A stretch of 64,000 nucleotides of DNA from Kumtagia sp963829135 (GCA_963829135.1 CAWHHO010000005.1:930001-994000), one strand, 5' to 3'; shown: positions 54,190 to 62,658, numbered from the stretch's first letter. Made by a program: numbers and translations. The notes: a model not told the origin generated them from the sequence alone.

Positions 54190-54293
54190 GTGGGCAGTGG
54201 GCAGTGGGCATTGCTCTGCTGCCTCAGCAGTCAAAGCCGAAATTTTTGGCGGAAGATGCGGACAGCGAACTCGTTAGCCCCACTGCCCACTGC
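54190..54293. repeat. GTGGGCA tandem repeat with inverted partner (terminator-like)
   Basis: GTGGGCA occurs three times in a row (54190-54210). GCAGTGGGCAGTGGG (54194-54208) is the exact reverse complement of 54279-54293, a 15-base inverted repeat with a 70-base loop. It lies between the convergent ends of the MoxR operon and clpS and may end both transcripts. No T-run follows the stem. Confidence 0.6.
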
Positions 54294-54303
54294 ACGAACT
54301 GCC

Positions 54304-54609
54304 CTACTCTTCCGGCTCCGTCGTGAACATCAGCGGATAGCCCTTGGCCTTGCCTGCATCGGTAGCGCGTGTCGCCTTGGTCTCGGCGACATCCTTGGTG
54401 AAGACCGCGATCACGCAAACGCCGCGCCGGTGGGCCGTGATCATGACGCGATAGGCCTGATCTTCGGTAAGCCGGAATTCGCCCTTGAGCACCGTGACGA
54501 CGAATTCGCGGGGCGTAAAATCGTCGTTGATCAGGATGACCTTGTACAGCTTCGGCCGTTCGACCTTTGGCCTTGTTCGCGTGCGGGGTGTCAGGACGGT
54601 TTCGGGCAT
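54304..54609 (-). CDS. clpS: ATP-dependent Clp protease adaptor ClpS (ClpS2-like)
   Basis: ClpS delivers N-end-rule substrates to ClpAP. The 101-residue protein has the core YKVILINDDFTPREFVVTVL, HRRGVCVIAVFTKDVAETKA and the conserved Met-binding pocket region. Alphaproteobacteria often have two copies; the LINDDFTPREFVVTVLKGEF version here resembles the second (ClpS2) type more than the LLLNDDYTPMEFV housekeeping type. It stands alone, with no clpA beside it. An N-terminal Arg/Thr/Pro-rich extension (RTRTRPKVERP) is typical. Confidence 0.93.
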   Translation of the reverse strand: MPETVLTPRTRTRPKVERPKLYKVILINDDFTPREFVVTVLKGEFRLTEDQAYRVMITAHRRGVCVIAVFTKDVAETKATRATDAGKAKGYPLMFTTEPEE

Positions 54610-54761
54610 AGGCGGAAGATCGCGATGTTGTTTGAGTACGCTGCTCTGATTGAAGGACCACGCTCAAATAAATGGCTCACTTGCCGTTCATTGCAAGCAG
54701 CCGGACCGATCAACCCCGTTTTCCACCTAAGATTGATCCTCCGAACCGCCAAGGCCGACAG

Positions 54762-55943
54762 CTACCGCCTCAGAACCGCGCTCAGCACGTCCCTGATGCC
54801 GATCGCGCCGACGAATCTCGACTGATCGTCGAAAAGCGCCACAGGCGCGGTCTGCGAACGGTGCATGGAGAGCATGACGATCTTCAGCGACGTTCCCGGT
54901 GTCGCCCAAAACACCTGCCCGGCGTGGTCCGGCTGATCCTCGACATCTGCGCATGAGACCCACACAGCCGGCTTGCCATCGCGCTCGGCCGCGGCCACAA
55001 GGCCATCTGCGTCGACCTTGAACCGCGTCGTCTTGCGGCGGTCGAGCCAGATCCAGCCATCGCCGGTATGCTCAAGCTCATGCTTGCCGCGCATGACGTT
55101 CCATGCGGTCAGAACAGACAGCGGGTTCACATTGGCGATGAAGTCGCGCACATAGTCATTAGCCGGTTTGAGCACGATGTCTTCCGGCGGGCCGGACTGC
55201 ACGATGCGTCCACCCTCCATGATGGTGATCGTGTTGCCGATCTTCAGCGCCTCCTCAAGATCGTGGCTGACGAAGATGATCGTCTTCTTCAGCGTCTTCT
55301 GCAGCTGAAGAAGCTCATCCTGCAATTTGGTGCGGATCAGCGGGTCGAGCGCCGAGAACGGCTCGTCCATGAGCAGGATCGGCGCCTCGGTGGCGAAGGC
55401 GCGCGCCAGACCGACCCGCTGCTGCATGCCTCCGGAAAGCTCGTGGGCGTATTTCCGCGCCCATGGATCGAGGTTGACGAGCTGAAGCTGCTTGTGCACG
55501 CGGGCCTTGCGCTCGGCCTCCGGAACCCCGGAGAGCTCCAGTCCGAGGCCGACATTTTCCTCGACGGTACGCCATGGCAGCAGTCCGAACTGCTGGAAGA
55601 CCATTGCCACCTGCTTTTGCCGAAGCCGACGCAATGTCGCTTCGTCGCACGAAGCCACATCGACCTGTCTGTCGCCGTCCTTGACCAGGACCTGGCCACG
55701 GCTGACGATATTCAGCCGGTTGACGGCGCGCAGCAGCGTCGACTTGCCGGACCCCGACAGGCCCATCAGCACCGAGATCTCGCCCTCGTTGACCGTCAGA
55801 TTGGCGCCGGCGCAGCCTAGAACATTGCCGGTTTTCTCGAGGATTTCGGCGCGCGTGGCGCCATTGTCGATCAGGGCGAGCGAACCTGCCGTGTCGCTGC
55901 CGAACACTATATCCACATTGCGGAAATCGACGGCGACGTTCAT
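54762..55943 (-). CDS. choV: Choline/glycine betaine ABC transporter ATP-binding protein
   Basis: The 393-residue ATPase has Walker A GLSGSGKSTLLRAVNRL, signature LSGGMQQRVGLARAFATE, Walker B ILLMDEPFSALDPLIRTKLQ and FVSHDLEEALKIG, the ProV/ChoV-type switch region. The C-terminal part (KVDADGLVAAAERDGKPAVW) is a CBS-like regulatory domain that senses ionic strength in this family. Its ATG overlaps the stop of the permease (four bases). With ChoW and ChoX it forms the high-affinity choline importer of rhizobia. It is the last gene of the minus-strand operon. Confidence 0.94.
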   Translation of the reverse strand: MNVAVDFRNVDIVFGSDTAGSLALIDNGATRAEILEKTGNVLGCAGANLTVNEGEISVLMGLSGSGKSTLLRAVNRLNIVSRGQVLVKDGDRQVDVASCDEATLRRLRQKQVAMVFQQFGLLPWRTVEENVGLGLELSGVPEAERKARVHKQLQLVNLDPWARKYAHELSGGMQQRVGLARAFATEAPILLMDEPFSALDPLIRTKLQDELLQLQKTLKKTIIFVSHDLEEALKIGNTITIMEGGRIVQSGPPEDIVLKPANDYVRDFIANVNPLSVLTAWNVMRGKHELEHTGDGWIWLDRRKTTRFKVDADGLVAAAERDGKPAVWVSCADVEDQPDHAGQVFWATPGTSLKIVMLSMHRSQTAPVALFDDQSRFVGAIGIRDVLSAVLRR

Positions 55944-56794
55944 TTCTTGCCTCCCACGCCAATACGGGTCATTCGGTCGAGGACAATAGCCAGAACAACG
56001 ATCGCCAGACCGGCTTCAAGGCCGAGATCGATCTTGCGTGAGCCCAGCGCCCGGTTGATCTCGGTGCCGAGGCCGCCGGCGCCGATAAGCGCCGCGAAAA
56101 CCACCATCGACAGCGACAGCATGATGCATTGGGTCAGCCCGGCCATGATGGTCGGCAGCGCCGCTGGCAGCTCGACCTTCCACAACAGCTGGCTTCTGGT
56201 CGCGCCGAAGGATTCGCCGGCTTCGACGATCGCCTTCGGGATGCTGGTCATGCCGAGATGCGTCAGCCGCACGGCGGTCGGAATAACGAAGATAATTGTG
56301 ACGATAAGGCCCGGTGCGTTGCCGAGGCCAAACAGGGTCAGGACCGGAATCAGGTAAACGAAGGTTGGCAGCGTCTGCATAAGGTCGAGCACCGGCAGCA
56401 TGACGCGGTAGACCTTGGGCTTGTGGGCCGCCCAGATGCCCAGCGGCACGCCGATGGCCATGGACGCGGCGGCAGCGGCTACAACAAGCACCAGTGTCTC
56501 GACTGTCTGCTTCCACAGTCCCTGGTTGATGATAAACAGCAAGCCGAGCGCAACGCCGATTGCCAAGGCGCGCGATTTCTGCAGGTACCAGGCCAGCAGG
56601 GCAATCAGCGCGACGAGAAGGACCGGGGGCAGCAGCAGCAGTCCGTCGACGATGCCGTCGAGGATAAAGTTCAGGCCGGTTGAGAAGCCGCGGAACAGCG
56701 CATTGAAATTGTCGGTGAGGAAGGTGAAGAACGCCTTTCCCCAGGCTCCGATCGGAATTTTATACGTCGCCAGAAATTTCGAGATCGGATCCAT
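55940..56794 (-). CDS. choW: Choline/glycine betaine ABC transporter permease
   Basis: The 284-residue protein has about six membrane segments (LLLPPVLLVALIALLAWYLQ; LGLLFIINQGLW; VLVVAAAAASMAIGVPLGIW) and the ProW/OpuAB permease motif AIVEAGESFGATRSQLLWKV followed by LPAALPTIMAGL. N-terminus MDPISKFLATYKIPIGAWGK matches ChoW. It imports choline across the inner membrane. Its gene is separated from choX by a terminator hairpin at 56857-56886, a likely means to make more ChoX than ChoW/ChoV. Confidence 0.94.
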   Translation of the reverse strand: MDPISKFLATYKIPIGAWGKAFFTFLTDNFNALFRGFSTGLNFILDGIVDGLLLLPPVLLVALIALLAWYLQKSRALAIGVALGLLFIINQGLWKQTVETLVLVVAAAAASMAIGVPLGIWAAHKPKVYRVMLPVLDLMQTLPTFVYLIPVLTLFGLGNAPGLIVTIIFVIPTAVRLTHLGMTSIPKAIVEAGESFGATRSQLLWKVELPAALPTIMAGLTQCIMLSLSMVVFAALIGAGGLGTEINRALGSRKIDLGLEAGLAIVVLAIVLDRMTRIGVGGKK

Positions 56795-56856
56795 TTCGCC
56801 CCCTCTGGTGAAACGTGCCGGCCGCCCACCCTCAGCCGATCATGTCATAGCCAACC

Positions 56857-56886
56857 AAAAAGGGCAGCACCCTTCGGGGCTGCCCT
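56857..56886 (-). terminator. Attenuator-type terminator between choX and choW
   Basis: On the minus strand AGGGCAGC (56886-56879) pairs with GCTGCCCT (56868-56861) around CCCGAAGGGT and is followed by TTTTGG. It sits within the choXWV operon and should lower expression of choW and choV compared with choX. Confidence 0.8.
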
Positions 56887-56912
56887 CCTATTTGTTCGGT
56901 CAAGTCAATCGC

Positions 56913-57848
56913 TCAGCCGCCGAGCGCCGTCTTTACCGCGGCAGCGGCGTCGCCGCCGTCGAAGGTTGTTACGCCTGCAATCCAGGGCGTGACAGCGTCG
57001 GGATTCTTCTTCAGCCATTCTGTCGCTGCAGTATTGGCGTCACTGCCCTTCAGGATGGTGTCCATCATCACACCTTCCATATCCAGGTTGAATTTGAGGT
57101 TCGAGATCAGCTTGCCGGCGTTCGGGCACTCGGCGAGATAGCCCTTGCGCACATTGGTCAGCACGGTTGCCGCGCCAAAACCGGAGTCGCCCATTCCGTC
57201 CAGATATTTGAGGTCCATGGCGCCCATGACCGGATGCGGCGTCCAGCCGAGGAAGGCGATCCACTGCTTGTCCTTGATCGACTGTTCGGCCTGCGTCAGC
57301 ATGCCGGCCTCCGAGGATTCAACCAGTTCGTAACCTTCGAGATTGTTCTCCGGCTTGCCGATCATGTCGAGGATGATGCGGTTGCCGTCATTGCCGGCCT
57401 CGATGCCGTAGATCTTTCCGTCGAACTTGTCCTTGAACTTGCCGAGATCGGTCAGCGTCTTCACGCCGCCCTCGGCGACATAGGCCGGCACGACGATGCC
57501 GTAGCCGGCGCCGTCGAGGTTCTCGCCGATGGTTTCGACCGAGCCGTCGGCCGTATATTCCTTGATGTCGCTGGTCATCGAGGGCATCCAGTTGCCGAGG
57601 AAGACGTCGAGATCGTTGTTCTTCAGCGAAGCGTAGGTGACCGGCACCGAGAGCTGGATCACTTCCGGCTCATAGCCCAGCGCGGTGAGCAGCACCGAAG
57701 CGACGCCGGTTGTCGCCTGGATGTCGGTCCAGCCGACGTCGGAAAGGCGAACCTTCTTGCAGCTTTCGGCATCGCCTGCGAATGCCGACCCAGCGGCAAT
57801 CGAAATTGCCATGCCGGTCGATGCGGCGAGGATTTTTATGCGTGACAT
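56913..57848 (-). CDS. choX: Choline-binding periplasmic protein
   Basis: The 311-residue protein has a signal peptide (ILAASTGMAISIAAGSAFAG, cleaved near AGDAES) and the ChoX/OpuAC pattern: SDVGWTDIQATTGVASVLL, LGNWMPSMTSDIKEY and IAFLGWTPHPVMGAMDLKY. The aromatic Trp/Tyr residues in these segments build the cation box that holds the choline trimethylammonium group. It is the first gene of choXWV. A palindrome (57955-57969) and a GGGGCG hairpin (57880-57895) lie in its upstream region. No betI or betAB genes are present in the window. Confidence 0.94.
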   Translation of the reverse strand: MSRIKILAASTGMAISIAAGSAFAGDAESCKKVRLSDVGWTDIQATTGVASVLLTALGYEPEVIQLSVPVTYASLKNNDLDVFLGNWMPSMTSDIKEYTADGSVETIGENLDGAGYGIVVPAYVAEGGVKTLTDLGKFKDKFDGKIYGIEAGNDGNRIILDMIGKPENNLEGYELVESSEAGMLTQAEQSIKDKQWIAFLGWTPHPVMGAMDLKYLDGMGDSGFGAATVLTNVRKGYLAECPNAGKLISNLKFNLDMEGVMMDTILKGSDANTAATEWLKKNPDAVTPWIAGVTTFDGGDAAAAVKTALGG

Positions 57849-57954
57849 TCACTAGTTCTCCCATTGTTATTCTATTTTCGGGGCGCTGACGCCCCATCTG
57901 GCCCAAGCCAAACACCATTCTGGCGTGGTTTCAAGCGCCATCGCCGCGCAATGT

Positions 57955-57969
57955 ACGCCAAGCTGGCGT
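57955..57969. promoter_or_regulatory. Palindrome upstream of choX, candidate operator
   Basis: ACGCCA-AGC-TGGCGT is a perfect six-base inverted repeat 107 bases before the choX ATG; a half-site TGGCGT occurs again at 57921-57926. A leader hairpin (GGGGCG-CTGA-CGCCCC, 57880-57895) follows closer to the gene. The regulator is unknown. Confidence 0.45.
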
Positions 57970-58057
57970 CAAATCGCGACAAATCTCTTCCCAAAGTCGC
58001 CATTCGGCAAACTGTAACGACGCGGTCGAATAGAAGATCGCATGGACCTCAAGCGCC

Positions 58058-58086
58058 TTTCATTCGGTAAGGGCGTTACCTATATT
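58058..58086 (+). promoter_or_regulatory. Promoter of the coiled-coil/AAA unit with operator in its spacer
   Basis: TTTCAT (58058-58063) and TATATT (58081-58086) are 17 bases apart. The spacer contains GGTAA-GGGCG-TTACC (58066-58080), an exact inverted repeat with a five-base centre, directly in front of the minus-10. This looks like a repressor site. The start codon of the next gene follows at 58119. Confidence 0.5.
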
Positions 58087-58118
58087 CGACCCCACCTTGC
58101 GCCGACCCCGGGAGAGAC

Positions 58119-59213
58119 ATGATGGCGACGTTGCAGAATTTCGATGCCGAGATTGCGAAGACCCAAAAGGTCGTGGAGGAGATGCGCTCCAAGATCGAGC
58201 AGTCCGGCACGGTGCTCGACAAAATCGCCACGACGGACAAGAAGATCGGCGCCACCGATTTCGACATCGAGAACGCCCAGATCCAGGATGTCATCGCCCA
58301 GCAGAAGGTGATGGAATCCAACATCGCGGATCTCATCATCGGTCTCGAAGACGCCACCAACGCGTTCGGCTCCGAATTCGAGAACATGAAGAGCTTCACC
58401 GGCTGGGAAAGCTTCGTCGGCATCTTCTCCGACGAATCCAAACAGCGCATGCGTACCGACCGCGTTCGCAACATGTCGCTGGCCGGCAATCTGCAGGAAT
58501 TGCTGAGCAAGTCCGACACCATCGTCGGCATCCTGAAAGCGCAGAAGCAGGTGCTTGCCGAGCGCTACAAGACGTCCGAGACCAGCCTTTCGCAGGTGAT
58601 CGAGCGGCGCAAGGGCACGATGACCAACCTCGAAGCCGTGCAGAAGCGCATCGAGGAGTTGAACCCGCTGCTGCTCGACATCGAGAACAAGATCGCCGCG
58701 TCTACCAGCCAGAAGGAGCGCACCGAGCTTGAGGGCGACCGCTCGAAGCTGGCAACGGAGTACAACGAGAAGCAGGCGAAGGAGCAGGAACTGCTGGCCG
58801 AAAGCCAGACGCTGGAGCGCTACACCTCGATGTTCCAGACCTTCGTGGATTCGCTCAACAACCAGATCGCCGCGCAGAACACGCTGATCAACAAGCTGAC
58901 CATCGACACCGAGCAGCGCATCGTCCTCTACAAGGCGCTCGAGGATAGCTTGAAGACGGCGGCGCAGCAGGATGTCGCGCACAAGATCAATACGCTGGGC
59001 AGCCAGGTCGACAACACCGCCGAGGAGACAATGGCCGGCATCGGCGCGGCGGCGCAGAAGCACATCGGCGACCTGCTTGAAATGCACGAGAAGAACATGG
59101 TGGCGACCGCCGACATCCAGCGCCGCAAGAAGCTGGCCGATGACGCCTTCGCCCGCCGCTTCGAGGAAGTGCTGAGAAAGCACAACGCATCGGACTACGT
59201 GCAGCAGTCGTAA
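58119..59213 (+). CDS. Coiled-coil protein, first gene of an AAA-ATPase unit
   Basis: The 364-residue protein starts MMATLQNFDAEIAKTQKVVE after GGGAGA (the second ATG at 58122 has the better spacing). The whole sequence is predicted to be long alpha-helices with heptad-type patterns (SQVIERRKGTMTNLEAVQKR; RTELEGDRSKLATEYNEKQA), a conserved-looking block MFQTFVDSLNNQIAAQNTLI and a tail DAFARRFEEVLRKHNASDYV. There is no signal peptide or membrane helix. It loosely recalls TelA-type coiled-coil proteins but lacks their hallmark. The AAA ATPase at 60.7 kb in the same direction is a likely partner. Function unknown. Confidence 0.8.
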   Translation: MMATLQNFDAEIAKTQKVVEEMRSKIEQSGTVLDKIATTDKKIGATDFDIENAQIQDVIAQQKVMESNIADLIIGLEDATNAFGSEFENMKSFTGWESFVGIFSDESKQRMRTDRVRNMSLAGNLQELLSKSDTIVGILKAQKQVLAERYKTSETSLSQVIERRKGTMTNLEAVQKRIEELNPLLLDIENKIAASTSQKERTELEGDRSKLATEYNEKQAKEQELLAESQTLERYTSMFQTFVDSLNNQIAAQNTLINKLTIDTEQRIVLYKALEDSLKTAAQQDVAHKINTLGSQVDNTAEETMAGIGAAAQKHIGDLLEMHEKNMVATADIQRRKKLADDAFARRFEEVLRKHNASDYVQQS

Positions 59214-59245
59214 GCTGCGCGCTGCCGCCGGTTAGCGTGTTGATG

Positions 59246-59486
59246 CACCCCTCATCCGACCTCGCTTCGCTCGGCCACCTTCTCCCACAAGGGGAGAAGG
59301 TAAAGCGCTCATGGCTGCCAGGCGCTGATGCCTTACCCTCCACCCTGTGGGGACGTCGGCGAACGGACGGAACGAAGTGAAGTTCGTGAGACGGGGGTGG
59401 GGGTACGAGAATGCGCGAAAGTCTTTTGCCCCCACCCCGATCCGCTGCGCGGATCGACCCTCCCACAAGGGGGAGGGTGAGGCGCC
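59246..59486. repeat. Composite palindromic repeats in the gap between genes 1 and 2
   Basis: The gap consists of repeat units related to those at 38.2 kb. 59246-59301 has CACCCCTCATCCGACCTC, the CTTCGCTCGGCCACCTTCTC core and a CTTCTCC/GGAGAAGG palindrome. 59385-59486 has GACGGGGGTGGGGGTACG, then CCCCCACCCC and the palindromes GATCCGCTGCGCGGATC and CCCTCCCACAAGGGGGAGGG. The last unit ends with GGAGGGTGAGGCGCC directly before the ATG of the next gene. Confidence 0.8.
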
Positions 59487-60635
59487 ATGACCACATCCGC
59501 CGACGATCCTGCCATCCGCTATTTCGCCGCCATATCGTCGGCGCTGGACGGGCTTGGCATCTTCATGCGCGACGATTCCTCGCCGCTTTACAGACACGGC
59601 GTGGTTGCCAAGATCGTCGCCGATTACATCGCACGGCTGGAAATCTCGTTCGCCTGCTGGAAGAACCGGCTGGGTTTCCTCGACAAGTTCCGCATTTCGC
59701 GCGCCGAGAGCGGCTTTCCGGTCTACCAGAACCTGCTCGAACTGGAGAATGACCGCCGCACGGCCGACAAGCGGCTGGCAGCTATCCCCGAGCCGCAGGT
59801 GCTGCGCGCCGAGATGGCGGACTTCATTCTGCGCCACAAGGAATTCCCCGAGGCGCTGCAAAGCTCGCTGGCGGAGCGGCTGTATCTGCAGGATGTCGGC
59901 GCCGGAGCGGTGTTCAGCCCGTTCAATCTCGCTCAAACGTCGAAGGTCTCGGTCAACCCGAAGACCTTCCGGCCCTACTACCTCGTCCACTGGGCATCGT
60001 TCGACGGCAGCGCCAACCTGCCGCTGATCTATATGGCCACCATCGAGGATTCCTCTCCCGCGATGATCGAGCAGCTCGTCGGCGAGAACGGCAAGCTGAA
60101 GGACGACGTGGAAATCCCCCTGCCCGTCGACGGCTTGCTCAATCCCGAACTCGCGCACCGCTTCGACGATTTCACCGAGAAGAACTCGGCTTACACGCTG
60201 TCGCCGGTCACCATCGCCACCAATCTCGACAAGGATTTCGAAACGCTGCATCCGAAACAGTTGCGCCGCGTCGTGCTCGGCCCGTTCTATTCGGCCGGGA
60301 TCACCGAGAACAACTCGGTGGTCACCGAAGTGCTGTCAAAGGTGCGCAAGCCGGAAAACGCCTGGCTGCTCACCTGGACGCTGCAGGAGGTCTATTCCAA
60401 GGCGGAGAAGCCTGGCCGCAAGGGGCTGTGGTCGAGCGAGAAGACCACGCAGGAGTTCCATATCAACACCGACGATCTGGAAGCCACGCGGCAGGGCGTT
60501 TCGAGCTACGAGAAACATGCGCTGGTGCCGCACGAAGCCTATCAGGCGCTCTACGCCGCTGGCGAAACGCAAAAGATCTTCGACGGCTACAAGGTTCACA
60601 TTCTGTCCAAGGGGCAGGTGATCAGCGATGTGTAG
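59487..60635 (+). CDS. Unknown protein, second gene of the AAA-ATPase unit (382 aa)
   Basis: The 382-residue protein starts MTTSADDPAIRYFAAISSAL. Its ribosome binding site (GGAGGGTGAGG) is part of the repeat element directly upstream. The N-terminal half is helical (ARLEISFACWKNRLGFLDKF), the C-terminal half is mixed, with NPKTFRPYYLVHWASFDGSA, ATNLDKDFETLHPKQLRRVV and SYEKHALVPHEAYQALYAAG. It has no signal peptide, membrane segment or enzyme motif that I recognise. It is between the coiled-coil gene and the AAA ATPase gene, same direction, and is almost certainly functionally tied to them. Function unknown. Confidence 0.8.
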   Translation: MTTSADDPAIRYFAAISSALDGLGIFMRDDSSPLYRHGVVAKIVADYIARLEISFACWKNRLGFLDKFRISRAESGFPVYQNLLELENDRRTADKRLAAIPEPQVLRAEMADFILRHKEFPEALQSSLAERLYLQDVGAGAVFSPFNLAQTSKVSVNPKTFRPYYLVHWASFDGSANLPLIYMATIEDSSPAMIEQLVGENGKLKDDVEIPLPVDGLLNPELAHRFDDFTEKNSAYTLSPVTIATNLDKDFETLHPKQLRRVVLGPFYSAGITENNSVVTEVLSKVRKPENAWLLTWTLQEVYSKAEKPGRKGLWSSEKTTQEFHINTDDLEATRQGVSSYEKHALVPHEAYQALYAAGETQKIFDGYKVHILSKGQVISDV

Positions 60636-60722
60636 CGTCGGTCGTCCGGCGTCGGTCGTCGGTCGCCACGAACCTGCGATTGGCTCCGCCCGGCATCGGG
60701 TGACGATGACGGACGACCGACG
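60636..60722. repeat. 13-base inverted repeat before the AAA ATPase gene
   Basis: CGTCGGTCGTCCG (60636-60648) is the exact reverse complement of 60710-60722. The two arms flank a 61-base loop that contains further GTCGGTCGTC copies. It lies in the 109-base gap between gene 2 and gene 3 and may act as a processing site, attenuator or mobile repeat. Confidence 0.65.
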
Positions 60723-60744
60723 AATTCCGAATGACGAGGTAATA

Positions 60745-62658
60745 ATGGACACCGGACTGACGACGATCCCCGAAGCGGATATCGAGAAGCACCGCCCTAC
60801 CGCGCAGTCGATGATCACTCGCGTTGTGGTCTTGGAGGATTCGTCCGGCCAGTCCGGCACCGCGCTCGCCGGCACGAACCGGCGCTTCGTTTCCACCGTC
60901 TCTACCGGTTCGGTGCGCCGCACCGCGAAATCGAACTGTCGAAGACCGTCGCCGCCATCCGCCCCGACGATCAGTTGATGTCGATCGGCCAGCACACGCT
61001 GCTGTTCCGCGCGCGCCGCGGCATTGCGATTGCGCTGGCAGTCGCGGACGTGTTTGCCAGAGGCACGGATCTCGAAAGCCTTCAGGCGAAAAATACGCGC
61101 GCGCCGCTCGAAGGTGAAGACGCTGCGCACTTCAAGAAGCTTCTGTCAGCATCGGCTTACGTATCGGCATTCGCCTTCGCGTCTTATCTCTGGCAGTTGA
61201 TCGACAGCGATGGCGAAGCGCCAAACGACATCGCCGAACCGAATTTTCTCTTCGACACCGCGCAGGATGCAATCAAATCCGTCGTCGCCGGCCTCGATCA
61301 TGCGCTGGTCGGCGCCAAGGACGACGCCGACCTCGCCACCCGCGCAAAGGCATTCGCCCGCGTTGCCATTGACGGGCTGCTGACGCGGAAAGGCCGTTTC
61401 GACGGACTCGGCGCCTTCGAGGACGCGCATATCCGTATCGATGCGGATGACTTCACGCTCGACGGCTTCGATGTCGCGCCGGGCAAGAAATCCAAGCCGC
61501 TGGTCATGACGCTTCAAGAAGCCGGAAGAGGTCGTCGGCAACCACATCGCAAAATACCAGTCGGTCAAGCTCGCCAAGATGCTCATGGCTTACGATTTCG
61601 ACCGCGAACTCAACCCATTCGTAGAGCTTGGCGGCTTTCTGTTCACCTTCATCGGCGACGGCGCGCCGGGCACCGGGCAAGACGACGCTGATCCAGATGA
61701 TCGCCGGCCTCGTCAGCAATTACGCGCAGGTTGCCGGCTATCCCTTCCGTATACGAGAATTTCGGCGTCGACCAGATTTCTTCCTACCAAGGCAAGTCCG
61801 GCCAGAACTGCCGCCAGTTCATCAACAACATCCTCGACACCCGCGCCATCGGTTTCGGCACGATCGACGATATCGACCAGGTGGCGGCGAAGCGCTCCGA
61901 CGATCGCGCCTCGGCCGGCCAGCAGGAGATCACGGGCGTGCTGATGGATGCATTTGCCGGCGCCGGCACGGTGGTGCGCGGCAACTGCTCCTTCGGCATG
62001 TTCTCGAACTATCCGGAAAACGTCGATGACGCGCTGCGCCAGCGCGCCGGCGCGCGATGGCTGGTCGACGGCCCGCAGACGCGCGACGACTACATCGACA
62101 TCTTCGTCCTGCTGGCCGGCAAGAACCACAAAATCCCGCTCGGCGAACACCAGCTCTATGCGGCCCAGCAAATCCAGCGCGCCGTCTCGGAGGACTATGA
62201 GGTCCTACGCCAAGCCGCATGAAGACGGGCTGATGAAGGTTTACGATCGCTTCATGAAGGAGGTCGGGGAGCCGAAGACGCTGGCAGACGTCGGCACCTA
62301 TCTTCACGAGATCAAGGAGGCCGAGCCGCGCTTTACCGGCCGCGCCATCAAGAACGTCACCGACGCTATCAAGATGCGGGCCATGGACATCGAACTGCCG
62401 GACGACTGGTTCGAGAAGCCCGAAAACTTCATGCACAAGGGCTACGACGAGAAGAAAGCGATGATCGAGGAATTGCGCGGCCCGTTCTCGCTCGACATGG
62501 TCATGCAGGAGATCAACCGCTACGCCGATTCCGAATTCCGCTACTCCGACAAGTCCGACGATGCCGCCGTATCCAAGCTGCTGCGCGATGCCCGCCTGCG
62601 CGAACGCGCAGCGAAGGAGATGGAGGAGCTGAAGGCGAAGGGACTGTGGAATGCGTAG
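60745..62658 (+). pseudogene. AAA-family ATPase, third gene of the unit (five apparent frameshifts)
   Basis: Starting at ATG 60745 (MDTGLTTIPEADIEKHRPTA, GAGGT upstream), about 637 residues are spread over several frames. Breaks are near 60918, 61510, 61682, 61752 and 62202. Restored sequence includes EIELSKTVAAIRPDDQLMSI, KPEEVVGNHIAKYQSVKLAK, Walker A GDGAPGTGKTTLIQMI, YENFGVDQISSYQGKSGQNC, Walker B-like IGFGTIDDIDQVAAKR, TGVLMDAFAGAGTVVRGNCS, and a helical C-terminal region (KEVGEPKTLADVGTYLHEIK; LRERAAKEMEELKAKGLWNA). The extra G in GCACCGGGCAAG inside the P-loop resembles the error in the PotA-like gene. All core motifs persist, so the organism probably has an intact gene. The ATPase likely acts on the coiled-coil protein or the 382-residue protein; no known family fits all three. 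Confidence 0.75.

Noticed and set aside
58119..59213. Coiled-coil gene as a TelA toxic-anion resistance protein
   Set aside because: The general helical look is similar, but the conserved TelA C-terminal sequence is missing, so I left it unnamed.
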